From: Melastoma dodecandrum
Taxonomy: Eukaryota > Streptophyta > Magnoliopsida > Myrtales > Melastomataceae
DNA: 64,000 nt
NCBI GenBank assembly: GCA_029817715.1
Contig: JARUPY010000474.1
Location: 682,001-746,000 of the forward strand
Direction: 5' to 3'
Positions within the stretch are counted from its first letter, which is position 1; the number at the start of each line of letters is the position of its first letter. The position numbers and the translations under genes are program-made. Positions 1 to 11,828 of the stretch are shown piece by piece. The notes beneath the pieces are model-generated. The model was given only the letters and a program-made list of their open reading frames with translations. It had not been told where the DNA came from and ran no database searches.

Positions 1-1
1 G

Positions 2-1414
2 GACATTCTTAACCAGGGAAGCTCTCCAAAGCGGACGTATGCCCAATCTGTGGCCAAAACTTGCAAACAGACTGAGGAAATAGAGGGAATGCTTAGAGCA
101 ATTTCCCCTAAGTCATCTCAACGAACTGCCGGTGACAGCCCCTTCAACAAGGTTCTGGTGTCTCCTATGCCGCAGCTAAATTTTGAAAATATCTCGTCAA
201 GTGACTCTCCGTTGGATTCTTCCCCAGAAGAGGATTCAACTAAAGGCTTCGAAGTCATGCCAGTGATGATGGCAGATACTCCTTCACTTGAAGATCAGGT
301 CGCCGCTCTCACAAAAACTGTGGATGCTATGATGCTCTTCATGAAAGAAAGAGAGCAGCAAATGGACTACATTGTCAAAAGGCTGGAGAGTAAAGACACT
401 GAGAAAACGTCTGTGGAGGAGAGTTCGCGCACCCAAGTTGATAAAGGAAAAGCGGTCATGAATGTTGATGATTCGGTAAAACAGATGCCCATTGCTGAAG
501 ATCCTATTCCAGCGAAAGCAATGCTAGAATTAATAAAAGAAACGGTGAAGAGCGAGCTTGAGGGAAAATCATCATCATCTTCGGCATATTATAAGCCTTA
601 CAGTCGGAGAATTGAAGGCCTCAAGATGCCTGTGGGATATCAACCTCCATACTTTCAACAGTTCGACGGGAAGGGTAATCCACGTCAACATGTGGCCCAT
701 TTCGTTGAAACTTGCAACAATGCAGGCACGGATGGAGATTGGATGGTTAAGCAGTTTGTTCGCTCTCTGAAGGGAAACGGTTTTGACTGGTACATTGACC
801 TCAAGCCAGGCACTATTGATAGTTGGGAATAATTGGAAAGAGAGTTTCTGAATCGTTTCTACAGCACACGGCGCGTGGTGAGCATGATTGAGCTAACTAA
901 TACTCGCCAATGGGAGGAAGAACCCGTCGTCGACTATATCCAACGATGGAGAAATCTGAGCTTGAACTGTAGGGATCGTCTATCAGAGGAAACGTCTATC
1001 GACATGTGCATTCAAGGCATGCTCTGGAGGATTCGATACATTCTGCAAGGGCTCAAACCACGATCGTTCGAGGAGTTGGCAACAAAGGCTCATGACATGG
1101 AGTTGAGCTTTGTTGGGACCAACGTAAGTAACATCCCAATACCTGAGCCACCACGAGGGACAGGAAGACCAGGAAACAGAATTAGGGGCAAGCCTGCTTT
1201 CAAGGATACGAAGAAGCAGGTAATGACTATAGATGCTGCTCCTGTCAAAGTGCCAATTGCAAAAGGAAAAGTCTCAGCAAATGGACAATCACCTGTAGAA
1301 GCACCCAAGGTGGAGAGGCAACGCCCAACTCTTGAGGAAAGGCAAAATAAGAAATATCCTTTTCCGATGAAGATGTTGCAGAAATATTGGACTATTTGTT
1401 GTCTTCTAAAATGA
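2..1414 (+). pseudogene. gag: gag capsid region, broken
   Basis: Frame 2 is open from the first bases of the window, so the true start lies upstream. Around 640-1110 the translation has the plant retrotransposon gag core: FDGKGNPRQHVAHF, then a tryptophan-rich block and a stretch ending in ELATKAHDMELSF. A TAA at 830-832 interrupts the core; the frame resumes at once, which fits a CAA-to-TAA change. A one-base shift near 1366 moves the rest of gag into the frame that starts at 1387. That frame carries a Cys/His-rich segment (C-K-Y-H...H-P-I-E-R-C) near 1471-1515, likely a nucleic-acid-binding knuckle. In the family, Gag forms the cytoplasmic particle that packages element RNA. Confidence 0.8.
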
Positions 1415-3555
1415 TCGAGCTTCCGCCATCAAAGCGACCGAACCAAGCGAATCTAGCTGACAATCCCAACTTCTGCAAGTACCATCGTGTTTTAGGCCAT
1501 CCAATTGAGAGATGTTTCATCTTCAAGGAAAAGGTCATGGAGCTTGTGCGCGACAACAAGATCGATTTAGGAGCCTATATTGCACCTTCAAATATGATCA
1601 GTGTCGCAAACAATGATACTCCAAACATCATATTTGGGACTATCGATCATGCTGAGATAATTGGTCTACCAAGTCTGGAGATAATGCAACAATATATGAC
1701 CAAAGTGTCAAGTTGTGTGGTTAGCTCCGAAGAAGGCTGGACTTTGGTGACTCACAAAAGGAATCGGAAGAAGTCTTCTAAGCCAATGAAGAAAACGCTT
1801 CCTATGCGAGCAAAGATTGCGAGGAGGTCACCAATAAAAAAGGATTCCAGGAAGATAGTGAAAGAAGAGAGTTCGTTAGATATCCTGTCCGTGAAGAAGC
1901 CAACCCCGACTATGTTATGGGATTTCGTTCCGAAATGTTTTCGAAAACTTGCAGATTTGCCTAGGAGCTGTCACCACATTGATGCAGACAAAGAAGTGAC
2001 GGCTGCAAAGGTTGACACACCGGAAGATCCCATAGTGATGAACGTTGCGAGATCACAAGAAGATGGAGCAACGATTACATTTTCTGATGAAGATCTCCTT
2101 ATAGAACACAGATCTCACAATCGGCCGCTAATTGTATCAGGATATGCTAATGGTACGAAGGTCAATCGCATATTGGTCGACCCAGGTTCAGCAGTCAATA
2201 TCTTGTCACTAAAATCCCTGAAGGAGATTGGGCTAGGGGTTGACGATTTATCAAGTAGCCGGCTGATAATCCAAGGATTCAACCAGGGGGGAGAACGAGC
2301 CGTTGGGAAGATCTGTCTCACCCTCACTATAGGAGATATGGAAGCTGGAGCGAGTTTTTACGTCATTGATTCCAACACCACCTATAATATGTTGTTGGGT
2401 CGACCATGGCTGCATGAATACGGAGTTGTTGCATCCACGCTCCATCAATGCTTTAAATTTGTGAAGGATGGGGTAACCCACACAGTATGGGCAGATGCGA
2501 AACCCTTTACGGAAGCGGAGTCATACTTCGCCGATGCCAAATTTTACTTTAATAAGGGTATCGATGCTGAAGAAAAATTCTCGAAGCATGCACCGGTTGT
2601 GAGGGATATCACGAAGAAATTGAACGTAGAAGTTTCACCTATTCAACAAGAGGTACCTCCAATTAATCCGACAGTTGAAAATGAAAGGATGGATGATAAG
2701 CCTAAACAGAATGTTCCAATCCTGCGCTATATCCCAAGAGCCTTCCGAAAAGCCAGGGAAACACCTTTTGTGAGTAGCCATTCTGAAGAAATGGTAGTGC
2801 CAAAGGAACTCAACTGGCCAGTGACGAAAATGATGACAATAGCTCAAACAAGTACGCCTTTAAAAGGTTTTGTTATACCTAAACAGGGGGCAATTATTTA
2901 TCCAGATTCGTTGCCTGACAGGCGCACCAACGGATTTGATCCAAATGCGTTCAGGCTAATCTCTGCAGCTGGCTACACAGAAGACTTAAAGGCGCTTGGG
3001 GCTGCTTCAAAAGAGGCCAATCCAGGAGGTGATACTCAAAAGTCAAAACTCGGTCTTGGGTATGATACTCCTAAGCCCGTCAAAGAGGTGAAGAAGGCTT
3101 CAACTCAATATATTGAAGCTGATGATAAAACTACAGCCGAATCGACGAGAACTTCGGTATTTGATCGACTTGGAGCCCCGTCTGAGCGAAGGTCGGTATT
3201 TGATAGACTTGGTGCCCCAGAAGAAAGGACTGATGCTAGGAGACCTGCACAACTAAGGTTAGGCGACACTCCAAGAAGTCGAATTGTGTGGAAGAGGGTG
3301 GACAAGAGGAAAGACGTCCCAATCATAATTGAAGACACAAATGATCTCCGTAGTAAAATTCCTTCCCGGATGAAGCGTCGAACTGTTGTGGAGGTGACCA
3401 CTGGAGAAGTGTTAAAAATGACCACGAAGACATGGATAACTACAAATGGCAATGAGGAGTTATCTCAAGATAATGTTGAAGATGATGTCACTTCTTATCA
3501 TGTTACAACGTCAGCGGCCGATGAAGACGCATCTCACAAAGAAGATGATGCATAA
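1387..3555 (+). pseudogene. gag C-terminus and aspartic protease region
   Basis: This is a 722-codon open segment. Its first part continues gag after the frameshift. The protease lies near 2110-2460: the catalytic motif reads ILVDPGSAVNIL (a D-x-G-S variant of DSG/DTG) at about 2170-2205, and the flap/C-terminal motif MLLGRPWLH is near 2389. The protease would cleave the polyprotein in the particle. The following ~1 kb is a charged linker containing a short duplicated motif, SVFDRLGAP, near 3152-3215. The segment ends at TAA 3553-3555. The same frame stays open to a second TAA at 3628 and then runs into RT, so both stops look like nonsense changes. An intron or stop at this position, as described for Ogre elements, is an alternative. 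Confidence 0.8.
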
Positions 3556-3630
3556 GATGCCCCTGAAGTATTAGAGGATGGGAAGAAGTCCACTGTCGAT
3601 GAATTGAAGGAAGTTGACCTTGGAGAATAA

Positions 3631-4425
3631 GGGAATCATCGTCCCACTTTCCACAGTGCAAGTTTAAGCCCTGGAGAAGAGGAATTATATATTCAGTTGT
3701 TGAAAGAATACAAAGACGTCTTCGCATGGAGCTACAAAGAAATGCCCGGTCTTGACCCAAAAATTGCAGTTCACAAGTTAGCTGTGAAGCATGGGGTTCG
3801 TCCCATAAAGCAAGCTCAACGGCGTTTTCGTTCGGAATTGATTCCCTTGATAGAAGCTGAAGTCAATAAACTTATCGAAGCTGGATTCATTCGGGAAGTG
3901 AAGTACCCAACATGGATCGCAAATATTGTATCCGTCAAGAAAAAGAACGGTCAACTTCGCATTTGTGTTGACTTCCGCGACCTCAACAATTCATGTCCGA
4001 AGGATGATTTTCCTCTTCCGATCACTGAGATAATGGTAGATGCTACCACTGGCTATGAAACCCTCAGTTTTATGGATGGATCGTCAGGATATAACCAAAT
4101 TCGAATGGATCCAAAAGATGAAGAAATGACAGCTTTTCGTACACCGAAGGGAATCTACTGTTATAAGGTGATGCCTTTTGGGTTGAAGAATGCAGGAGCA
4201 ACCTATCAAAGAGCAATGCAACGCATCTTCGATGATATGCTACATAAAAACGTAGAGTGTTACGTGGATGATTTGGTTGTCAAGTCCAAACGAAGGCATG
4301 ATCATATTAATGACATGAGAAAAGTATTTGACAGACTGCGAAAATATCAACTGAAGATGAATCCCATGAAGTGTGCATTCGGGGTCACCTCAGGCAAATT
4401 TCTTGGCTTCATCGTTCGACACTGA
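3631..4425 (+). pseudogene. pol: Reverse transcriptase domain
   Basis: The reading frame is clear from about 3697 to TGA 4423-4425. RT hallmarks appear in order: a WIANIVSVKKKNG segment, RICVDFRDLN, MPFGLKNAGATYQRAM, and the catalytic YVDD box at about 4261-4272, followed by the thumb/connection start. These are the palm and fingers of a Ty3/gypsy RT, which copies element RNA into cDNA. The closing TGA follows a histidine codon and is followed in frame by GIEVD. An arginine CGA is usual here, so this looks like a C-to-T change at a CpG. The catalytic aspartates are present. Confidence 0.88.
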
Positions 4426-5772
4426 GGCATAGAGGTCGACCAGTCGAAGATATACGCGATTATAAAGATGCCAGAGCCGAGGAATATACATGAGCTAAAA
4501 AGCCTTCAAGGGAAACTTGCATATATCCGAAGATTTATATCGAATTTGGCTGGACGATGTCATCCGTTTCATCGGCTACTGAAAAAAGATACCCCTTTTG
4601 AATGGGATGAAACATGTAAGAATGCCTTTAATAGTATAAAGGCATATTTATCAAAGCCGCCAGTTTTAAGTGCACCAATCCAAGGTAAACCACTCATATT
4701 GTATATAGCAGCACAAGAAACCTCATTGGGGGTCTTATTAGCACAAGAAAATGATGACGGAAAGGAGAATACTTTATACTATTTAAGCAGGACTTTAACC
4801 GGAGCGGAATTGAATTACTCTCCAATTGAGAAGACCTGTCTGGCTTTAATGTTTGCTATACAAAAGCTGCGACATTATTTGCAGGCACACTCTGTTCGTC
4901 TCATATCACGGGCAGATCCTCTCAAGTATATAATGTCAAGGCCGGTTTTATTTGGTCGTCTCGCAAAATGGGCACTTATGCTCCAAGAGTTCGAGATCTT
5001 GTATGTACCTCAAAAGGCTATAAAGGGACAAGCTTTAGCTGACTTCTTAGCAGACCATCCTATACCAGATAGTTGGAAAATATCGGAAGAACTGCCCGAC
5101 GAGGAAGTAATGTTGGTTGATGTTCCCCCTCCATGGAAAATGTTCTTTGACGGATCAGCAACACAAAGAGGTGCGGGAGCTGGAGTTGTCTTCATCATGT
5201 CCGATGGAGATATCATCCCTTATGCATATACCCTCACTCAGTTATGCTCAAACAATATGGCTGAGTATCAAGCTCTTATACTCGGGTTGGAAATGGCCAT
5301 GGATAATAAAGTACATAGTTTGAGGGTATATGGAGACTCCAAGCTTGTGATTAATCAACTTTTATCCACATACGAGGTTCGTAAGCCAGAGCTTCTGCCT
5401 TATCATGACTATGCGGTTAAACTCGCAAGGTGGTTCCCAGACATTACAATAAGTCATATACCGAGAAATGAAAATGCACAAGCCGATGCCCTGGCATCTC
5501 TAGCTTCTGCACTTACTTTGGTGGATAAGGAGGTTGGCATCCGGTTATGTCAAGCATGGGTGGTTCCGCCAATTCATGATGAGAAGGAAACGGACGAAGC
5601 TAATCTCGTATCCGTCTTTAATATAGAAGACCATGATTGGAGACAACCACTCATTGACTTTCTCGAGCATGGAAAGCTTCCCAACAACCCGCGACAAAAA
5701 GTGGATGTAAGGAGAAGAGCGACTCGATTCATATATTTTAAGAATACTCTCTACCGACGATCCTTTGAATGA
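4426..5772 (+). pseudogene. pol: RT connection plus two RNase H domains
   Basis: The connection segment at about 4468-4680 leads into a Ty3-type RNase H (about 4690-5070). Its first acidic residue is missing (LYIAAQETSLG), as is common in Tat elements where this domain is relict. A second, archaeal-type RNase H follows at about 5131-5520 with all expected acidic positions visible: FFDGS, the E of NMAEYQ, YGDSK and the D of ADALASLAS. RNase H removes the RNA strand during cDNA synthesis. The frame ends at TGA 5770-5772, where a glycine GGA would keep it open into integrase. The dual arrangement is the main reason for a Tat assignment. Confidence 0.85.
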
Positions 5773-6869
5773 GTGTTCTTGCGATGCCTTGGAGTTGAGG
5801 AAGCCTTGAGAGCGGTAGAAGAGGCGCATTCTCATCAATCAGGCCCTAAACTTCACTTCCAATTGAAGAGAATGGGCTACTATTGGCCGACAATGGTAAA
5901 AGATTGTATGGAATATGCAAAGAAGTGTCAAGCTTGTCAGTTTCACGCTAACTTCATTCATCAATCACCCGAGCCACTTCATCCAACTGTAGCATCTTGG
6001 CCATTTGAAGCCTGGGGGTTAGATGTTGTAGGACCCATAACTCCTAAATCGTCAGGGGGCCATTCATATATCCTAGCAGCGACGGACTATTTCTCAAAAT
6101 GGGCAGAAGCTGCATCCTTTCGGGAAGTGAAGAAGGAGACTGTGATCACCTTCATCAAGAATAATATCATTTTTCGTTATGGCGTGCCTCGCTATATCAT
6201 TACTGATAATGGCCGGAATTTCTCTAATAAGGCCATGGATAAATTCTATTTGCAATTTGGTTTCAAACAATATAACTCTTCCATGTATTATGCGGCCGCA
6301 AACGGGTTGGCAGAAGCATTCAATAAGACGCTGTGCAATCTCCTAAAGAAGGTGGTCGATAAAGCTAGAAGAGATTGGAATGAACGAGTCGGAGAAGCTT
6401 TATGGGCGTATCGTACGACGTACAGAACTCGACTCAAATGACGCCAAACTCATTGGTCTACGGTGTTGAAGCGGTCCTTCCACTTGAACAACAAATACCG
6501 TCGCTGAGAATAGCCATACAAGAGGGATTTTGCCAAGAGGATAATGCGTGACTACGCTTACGGGAACTAGAAGCTTTGGATGAGAAACGTCTTGAAGCCC
6601 AACAGCGGATTGAATGCTATCAGGCAAGGATGTCGAAGACTTTTAACAGGAAAGTACGACCTCGCTCCTTTCAAGTAGGTGACCTTGTTTTGGCGGTGCG
6701 AAGACCCATAATCGTCACGCATAAGACCGGAAGCAAATTCACATCAAAGTGGGATGGCCCATACGTCGTCCAAGAACCTTACACCGGGGGCGCCTACAAG
6801 ATAGTTGATCAAGATGGAGTACGAGTCGGACCGATCAACGAAAAGTTCCTAAAGCGATACTACGCCTGA
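5773..6869 (+). pseudogene. pol: Integrase domain and C-terminal tail
   Basis: The N-terminal zinc-binding region has its Cys pair in KKCQACQFH near 5923-5949. The DDE core is complete: D in LDVVGP (about 6019), D in ITDNG (about 6200) and E in NGLAEAFNK (about 6300-6327). Integrase inserts the cDNA into host DNA. A frameshift near 6430 moves the frame; the shifted frame reads MTPNSLVYGVEAVLP, then TGA at 6549-6551 (CGA expected), then the C-terminal GPY-like module ending PINEKFLKRYYA at 6869. There is no chromodomain, which argues against a chromovirus. Catalysis could be intact, but the copy as a whole is broken. Confidence 0.87.
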
Positions 6870-6964
6870 AGAATAATATTCCGTGTCGCATGAGCCTAAA
6901 CTGCACGACATAAAAATAAAAACAAGAAAGGGCAAAAAAAATGTATATATAAAAAAAAATCTTC

Positions 6965-7064
6965 ATGTAATACTCCTGGCCCGTACGAGTATAAACTGTG
7001 AACGGCTAAATAAAATGTAATACTCCTGGCCCGCACGAGTATAAACTGTGAACGGCTAAATAAA
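6965..7064 (+). repeat. 50-bp tandem duplication downstream of pol
   Basis: Two adjacent 50-bp units (6965-7014 and 7015-7064), each containing CTCCTGGCCCG.ACGAGTATA. They differ by one T/C in the middle, with minor difference at the right edge. They lie in the non-coding stretch between integrase and the antisense ORF. Confidence 0.85.
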
Positions 7065-7111
7065 AAAGAAAAGGTCTTGGTCTATATTCAGAATAATGAT
7101 ATTCATACATC

Positions 7112-7127
7112 GAAAGAGGGGGGAGAA
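7112..7127 (+). promoter_or_regulatory. Polypurine-tract-like sequence
   Basis: GAAAGAGGGGGGAGAA is followed directly by TGTCC, the arrangement expected at a retroelement polypurine tract (plus-strand primer) next to an LTR start. It sits about 240 bp after integrase and 40 bp before the end of the antisense ORF. If this were the true 3' LTR start, the antisense ORF would lie inside the LTR. The lack of a 5' LTR in the window prevents a decision. Confidence 0.45.
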
Positions 7128-7169
7128 TGTCCTATTTTGAAGCTTAATTTAACTAGTAAAGAAAGAAAC

Positions 7170-9959
7170 TCAAGGTTCCCAAGAAAAATGCGCAATCTCT
7201 TCACGAGAACTCTCGATCAACTCCTGAAGCTCTTCCAAAAACTGAAGATCTTCACCGCGAACTACTGTGATTCCTTTCAAAGCGCGCACAGATTCTTTCA
7301 GGCTCTCAACTGTTGCAGTTGCCTCATCAGCCTCTACTACAACCTTCTTAAGAGAGTCTTCCCGATCCGCCTTGGCCTGAATGCAATCAGATAATTGTCT
7401 CCGAAGTTCTTCAATTTGAGTGTCGTCATCGGCAAGTTGGCTTTCGAGAGTGGTCTTCTCTGTTATCATAGCTTACCTTTTATGTTCAGCTATGGCAAGA
7501 CGGTCTTTAATTACTGCGATTTCTTTATCCCGATTTGCGGCAGTAATCGCCTCACCAATGGTTTTAGCCAAGTCCGAATATTGTATAGAGCTCCGCGTAT
7601 ACTTGTTGACTAAAGAGTGAATGGGAGCTAGATCCAGATGCTCACACTTGTTGATAAGATTAAGAGCATCCTTAATTTCTTTAACGATGGTATGGCCTCC
7701 ACTGAAAGGAGTCCTGGAAATCTTATCCTTGACATCCTCCCAAATACTGGCTGCAAACATCTTATAAGCTCGTGAGGCTATAGAGTCAAGGCAGAAGGAT
7801 GTAACGGCTGGTGCAGTTGAAACTTTACATTTGTTTTCCTCAGGATGGGCCTTTTCCTTTATGACGTGCTTATCCTTGCGAAGTGGCCTCAAAAGCTCTT
7901 CACCAAGAGGGCTCACTACAGAAGGATCATCGCTATCACCCATAAAGTCTACTAATTCTTCTACCAACTGATTTTCAGCTGGGACAACATCATCCGACAC
8001 GTCTTCAACTATAAACGGGGCCTCAAGATCATGCCTTGAACGCCTTTGCCTCTTGAAATGTCTTTCCTCATCCGGAGTTTGTGATTTTTCAGACGTGCCC
8101 ATGTCTGGATGGTCCAACTTTTTCTTTAAACATACGTGATTCGATTCAGCAAGCTTCTTGCAAATACCACCATCTTTACGCTGAGGATGATGTGCCCCAA
8201 CGATGAGTGTCTCTATCCCTTGTCTAAGATAATCGTTATGTTTTATCTTCCACCATCTAGAGTACCTCTCTGAACAATAAGTGTCCAACTCGGCATGAGC
8301 AATCGGAGTAGTAGGCACATATAATCGAGAATTGGTTTTGTTGCGAATCGACATACGCCATAATGTGAAGCCGTCGTTTAATGAAGATGATCGTATGTTG
8401 CGCTTCAACGCATATGGAATGTCCTGATAAAACCCGAGCTGTCTGCTGAAGTGAGGAGGATTGTAAGGCTCCACAATAAAGAAGTTGCCACCCCTCAGTG
8501 TCAAATAACATGAGCGAATGCTCATAAAAAAACTCAACGAGTTCTCATCAGAATCAGGAGAATCCTCAATCCAAAGGCCTCCCTTCCTATGGAATAAGTT
8601 GTGATGCCAATATGCATTCTTTCCATTATGAATGCGTTCTCGAGCTGCACGATCACTAAAGTAACACGCCCCACCCTCACCAGAGTAACCAACCATCCAA
8701 GGGCCAACAACTTCGTTTGGAACAGGGTAGTGAGTTTGGAAATAGAATGACATCCATCCATACACGTAATGCACTGGAAAACATACCCTGGGATTCCCGG
8801 CAGGAGTAGAGCGAGAAATTTCATTCAGTCCTCGATACAAGAGGGCTAACACAGGAATCGCAAGACTAAAACTTTTTCCTGTTGCCATCAAACTCGCCAC
8901 CTTAAATGTTTCTGGACGTATATGAGCCTCAGCATGTGGGAACACGAATGTACATAACCAGCATGAGAGGAAGGCAGACAACTATGTTTGCGAGTGCACT
9001 CTATCTTCGATGCCTAAATCTTCAAAGGCACCTTGCTCCTCCTGGCTCCAAGGGGATGCATCTCCTATTGGCCCTATCGGATTATGTGATTTCTTCGGAC
9101 GGAAGGATTTCTTTGTCACACGTTTTGGGGGCTTATCACATTTTCCCGCTCCCCTAAACCAAAATTGGATCCACCGCGAGATAGAAACAATCTTCTTCTT
9201 GTCATCCTTGTTCTCGACATGCTCATTTTTGTCGATGTCGCTATTGATTTTTGAGAGGCGAGAAAACGCAGCAAACAAATATTCGCAACTCTTTGGAAGA
9301 AACCTCCTACGAGAATTCGATCCGGTAAGTTCTTTCAAGCATGGTACGGTCTCTTCGTACATGTCACCATAAATAGGGAGTCCCCCAAGCTTGTAAAGAT
9401 CCCAAAGCGAAATAGAAAATGCTCCGTGGGATGTCTCCAAAACGTTATACTCTGGACACCAAGCTTCACAGAAAGCACGCATAATGTCGGCATTACGATC
9501 ATAACTGTAACGCGAGCAAATAATAGCATCATAGGTATGAGCTTTCCTATGGATCTCTTCGTTACGAGCAGCCGCATCCTCAAGCCATTCCCAATATTTT
9601 GCAATATAGCAGGATTCACCACGAAGGCGAAATAAAGAGCCCCAACGGGATGTCCCGCCAATAATATTTTTGCCTAATGAAGGAGATGGCATTGGCTCGG
9701 CTGGGCATGTGTGAGGTAGTGGTTGTAACGACCATCTGTCCAAGGAAGAATCATCAAGGATTTTCTGTGACCATTGGTCTAAGTCATCATGATCTAATTC
9801 GGCACGAAGAGGAGCATAGATACCGATCCTGGGAGGAAGGGCAATCAACTTTAGGCCATCATTGACGTCATTTTTTTTCTCTGCCACACATAAATATTTA
9901 TGCCCGGATGATAACTCCTCGGTGAAGTAAACCATGATTTCTGAAAAGATAGAAGACAA
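7170..9959 (-). pseudogene. Antisense extra ORF: plant mobile domain (PMD) protein with coiled-coil tail, two nonsense codons
   Basis: Reading the minus strand from 9959 (or the second Met at 9935, which begins MVYFTEE) to 7170 gives about 930 codons in one frame, broken by TAG at 8982-8984 and TAA at 7473-7475. The N-terminal half resembles the aminotransferase-like plant mobile domain: SHGAFSISLWDLYKLGGLPI near 9367-9426, then AFLSCWLCTFVFP, IRPETFKVASLMA and FPVHYVYGWMSFYFQTHY. The middle is acidic with basic patches. The last ~130 codons are heptad-rich (EELRRQLSDC, EELQELIE) and likely coiled coil. PMD proteins are known as host genes (MAIN/MAIL) and as extra ORFs in Tat-lineage retroelements. 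Position and orientation fit the latter. Its role is unknown. Confidence 0.75.
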
Positions 9960-11828
9960 AGGAAATCACCGTGAGTCACTACAGTAACATAATTGAGCGG
10001 CCCCGGCCAAGGAATACAAGGGTGGAGATTTAATTCAGATAAGAATAGGTGGGCACTCTTAAAGTGAGAATAAGAGTGCATAAAAAATGATAATAATAAT
10101 AATAAATAAATGACAAATAAAGTTGCTGAAAAAAAAAACAGAAAGAAGTCACGAGGGCCAACTAAACCTTGAAAGACTCTGAGGTCGCCGAATCCCTTGA
10201 CAAATGAAGCAATGAAGTTACCTTAATCCTCAATTGCACTAAGTTCTGTATTGAAGGACAAAAAGTGCACACGGATATAGCCGCAACGAGAAGCAGAATA
10301 ATGGGGACGATCCTCACGTCCCGAAGGAAGTATTTAATCGTATCCTGCAAGTAATTCAAAAAGAATATATAGAAGTCTAGGCATATCAACAAGAAAGTCG
10401 AGCAGTGCGTATTTAATCCAAACACTAAAATTTTTGTCTGCGTGGCTGGCTGGCTATATATTGGCATTTACAAGAAATAGAGAGGAAAAGCTTTACCACG
10501 ATTTGAATGCAAGCACAAAAGTCAAACCGCAGGGAGTAACGATAAAAGAAAAAAAATATAATAAAGAAGAAGAAAGAAACGAAGACCACGAGACTCCACA
10601 CAAGGACAAAATTACTGGTTTGCATCGAACGAAGATAAAACAATGAATAGTAGTGAGCCTAGCGAGGAGGACAGTCTTGACGTTTTGTTCTTTTGGTCCG
10701 AAGACTAAAAAAGTAACAATAAAATAAAATAATATCATGAGAGGTCACGGCAAGTCATGATGAAGAGCAAACAAAGCAACCAGCAATTATTTGGGCGAAA
10801 GTGTGTGCAATTCCTCTTCTCGGGTGAAATCACTGTGAATATGTATAAGAAAAAAATTGTTCGGTCAATTCTTCTTTAAAAAAAAAACAGAGAGAAGAGC
10901 CGAAGACTCCAAGGCGGTGGTCATGGGCAAAGATGATACCGCAAGATCCCACGCAAGGATGAAATTATTGGCTTGTGTTAAAAAAGGAACTAGCAATAGC
11001 CATGGATGAAAACAAGCTGAGCAATTGTTATTTATCGAATTCTTGCTGAATAAGGCCGAATGAAGGATTACGTACGTGTTCCTGCAAAACAAAAAAAAAA
11101 CGGACAATATATTAATGATGAAGTCATCAAAAGCGGAAGCCTTATAGGATCACCAACTAAGCGAACACATTTGATAAAGAAAAGGAACTTAAATTACCTC
11201 TTGATGTTAGCAAGGGTAATCACCGAGACAAACGACAACGAAAAACGGAAGATAAAGGAAATCGTTGCGACGCTCTAATCAAGGTTGAGATGACTTGCTT
11301 GATTGAAATTTGAATGAAAAGCACAATGCACGATGACTCTATTTATAGGCGTGACCTCATATGTGATTCATCGAGAAATCTGATATTTCCCTTAAGATTT
11401 CGTAGGATCCAAATCAAGGCTTTAAAATATTTGATACGATTCAACACCACGGTGGGAAGAGGAATACGAGAATCTAATGGAAATCTTATTGAGATTTCAC
11501 ATGGGGTATTATTCTCACATGATCTAATAATTTATATATATATATTTCAAAGAGATATTATACACCCACTTCACAAAGAAATAAAATATATTTCGGATAC
11601 AAGTTCGGGGATGGCTCATAAACTTGTGAGATCAAGCATCGTATCATATCGGATCTCCAATATATATATATATATATATATGATTTCGAAGCACATATAT
11701 ATTTGATATAAGGGTTGTCATATAAATATATACGGGATATAAGGAAGCTTCCTGAGATCGCTTAGATGTTCCTATACAAAGAAATTCTAATCTCTCTGCT
11801 GTATGTACGCATACGAGATACGAATTAA
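9960..11828. other. Non-coding 3' part of the retroelement
   Basis: AT-rich DNA with purine-rich runs and short ORFs only; no recognisable protein. Two related stretches (about 10577-10625 and 10900-10980, sharing a GAAGAC..CAC..AAGGA.GAAATTA.TGG pattern) suggest an old internal duplication. The region lies upstream of the antisense ORF and could hold its promoter, but I see no convincing one. Confidence 0.4.
11661..11681. repeat. (TA)n microsatellite
   Basis: About ten uninterrupted TA dinucleotides in an AT-rich stretch. Confidence 0.95.

Noticed and set aside
10088..10110. ATA-rich run as a polypurine tract or attachment site
   Set aside because: Simple AAT repeat in AT-rich DNA with no TG start after it.
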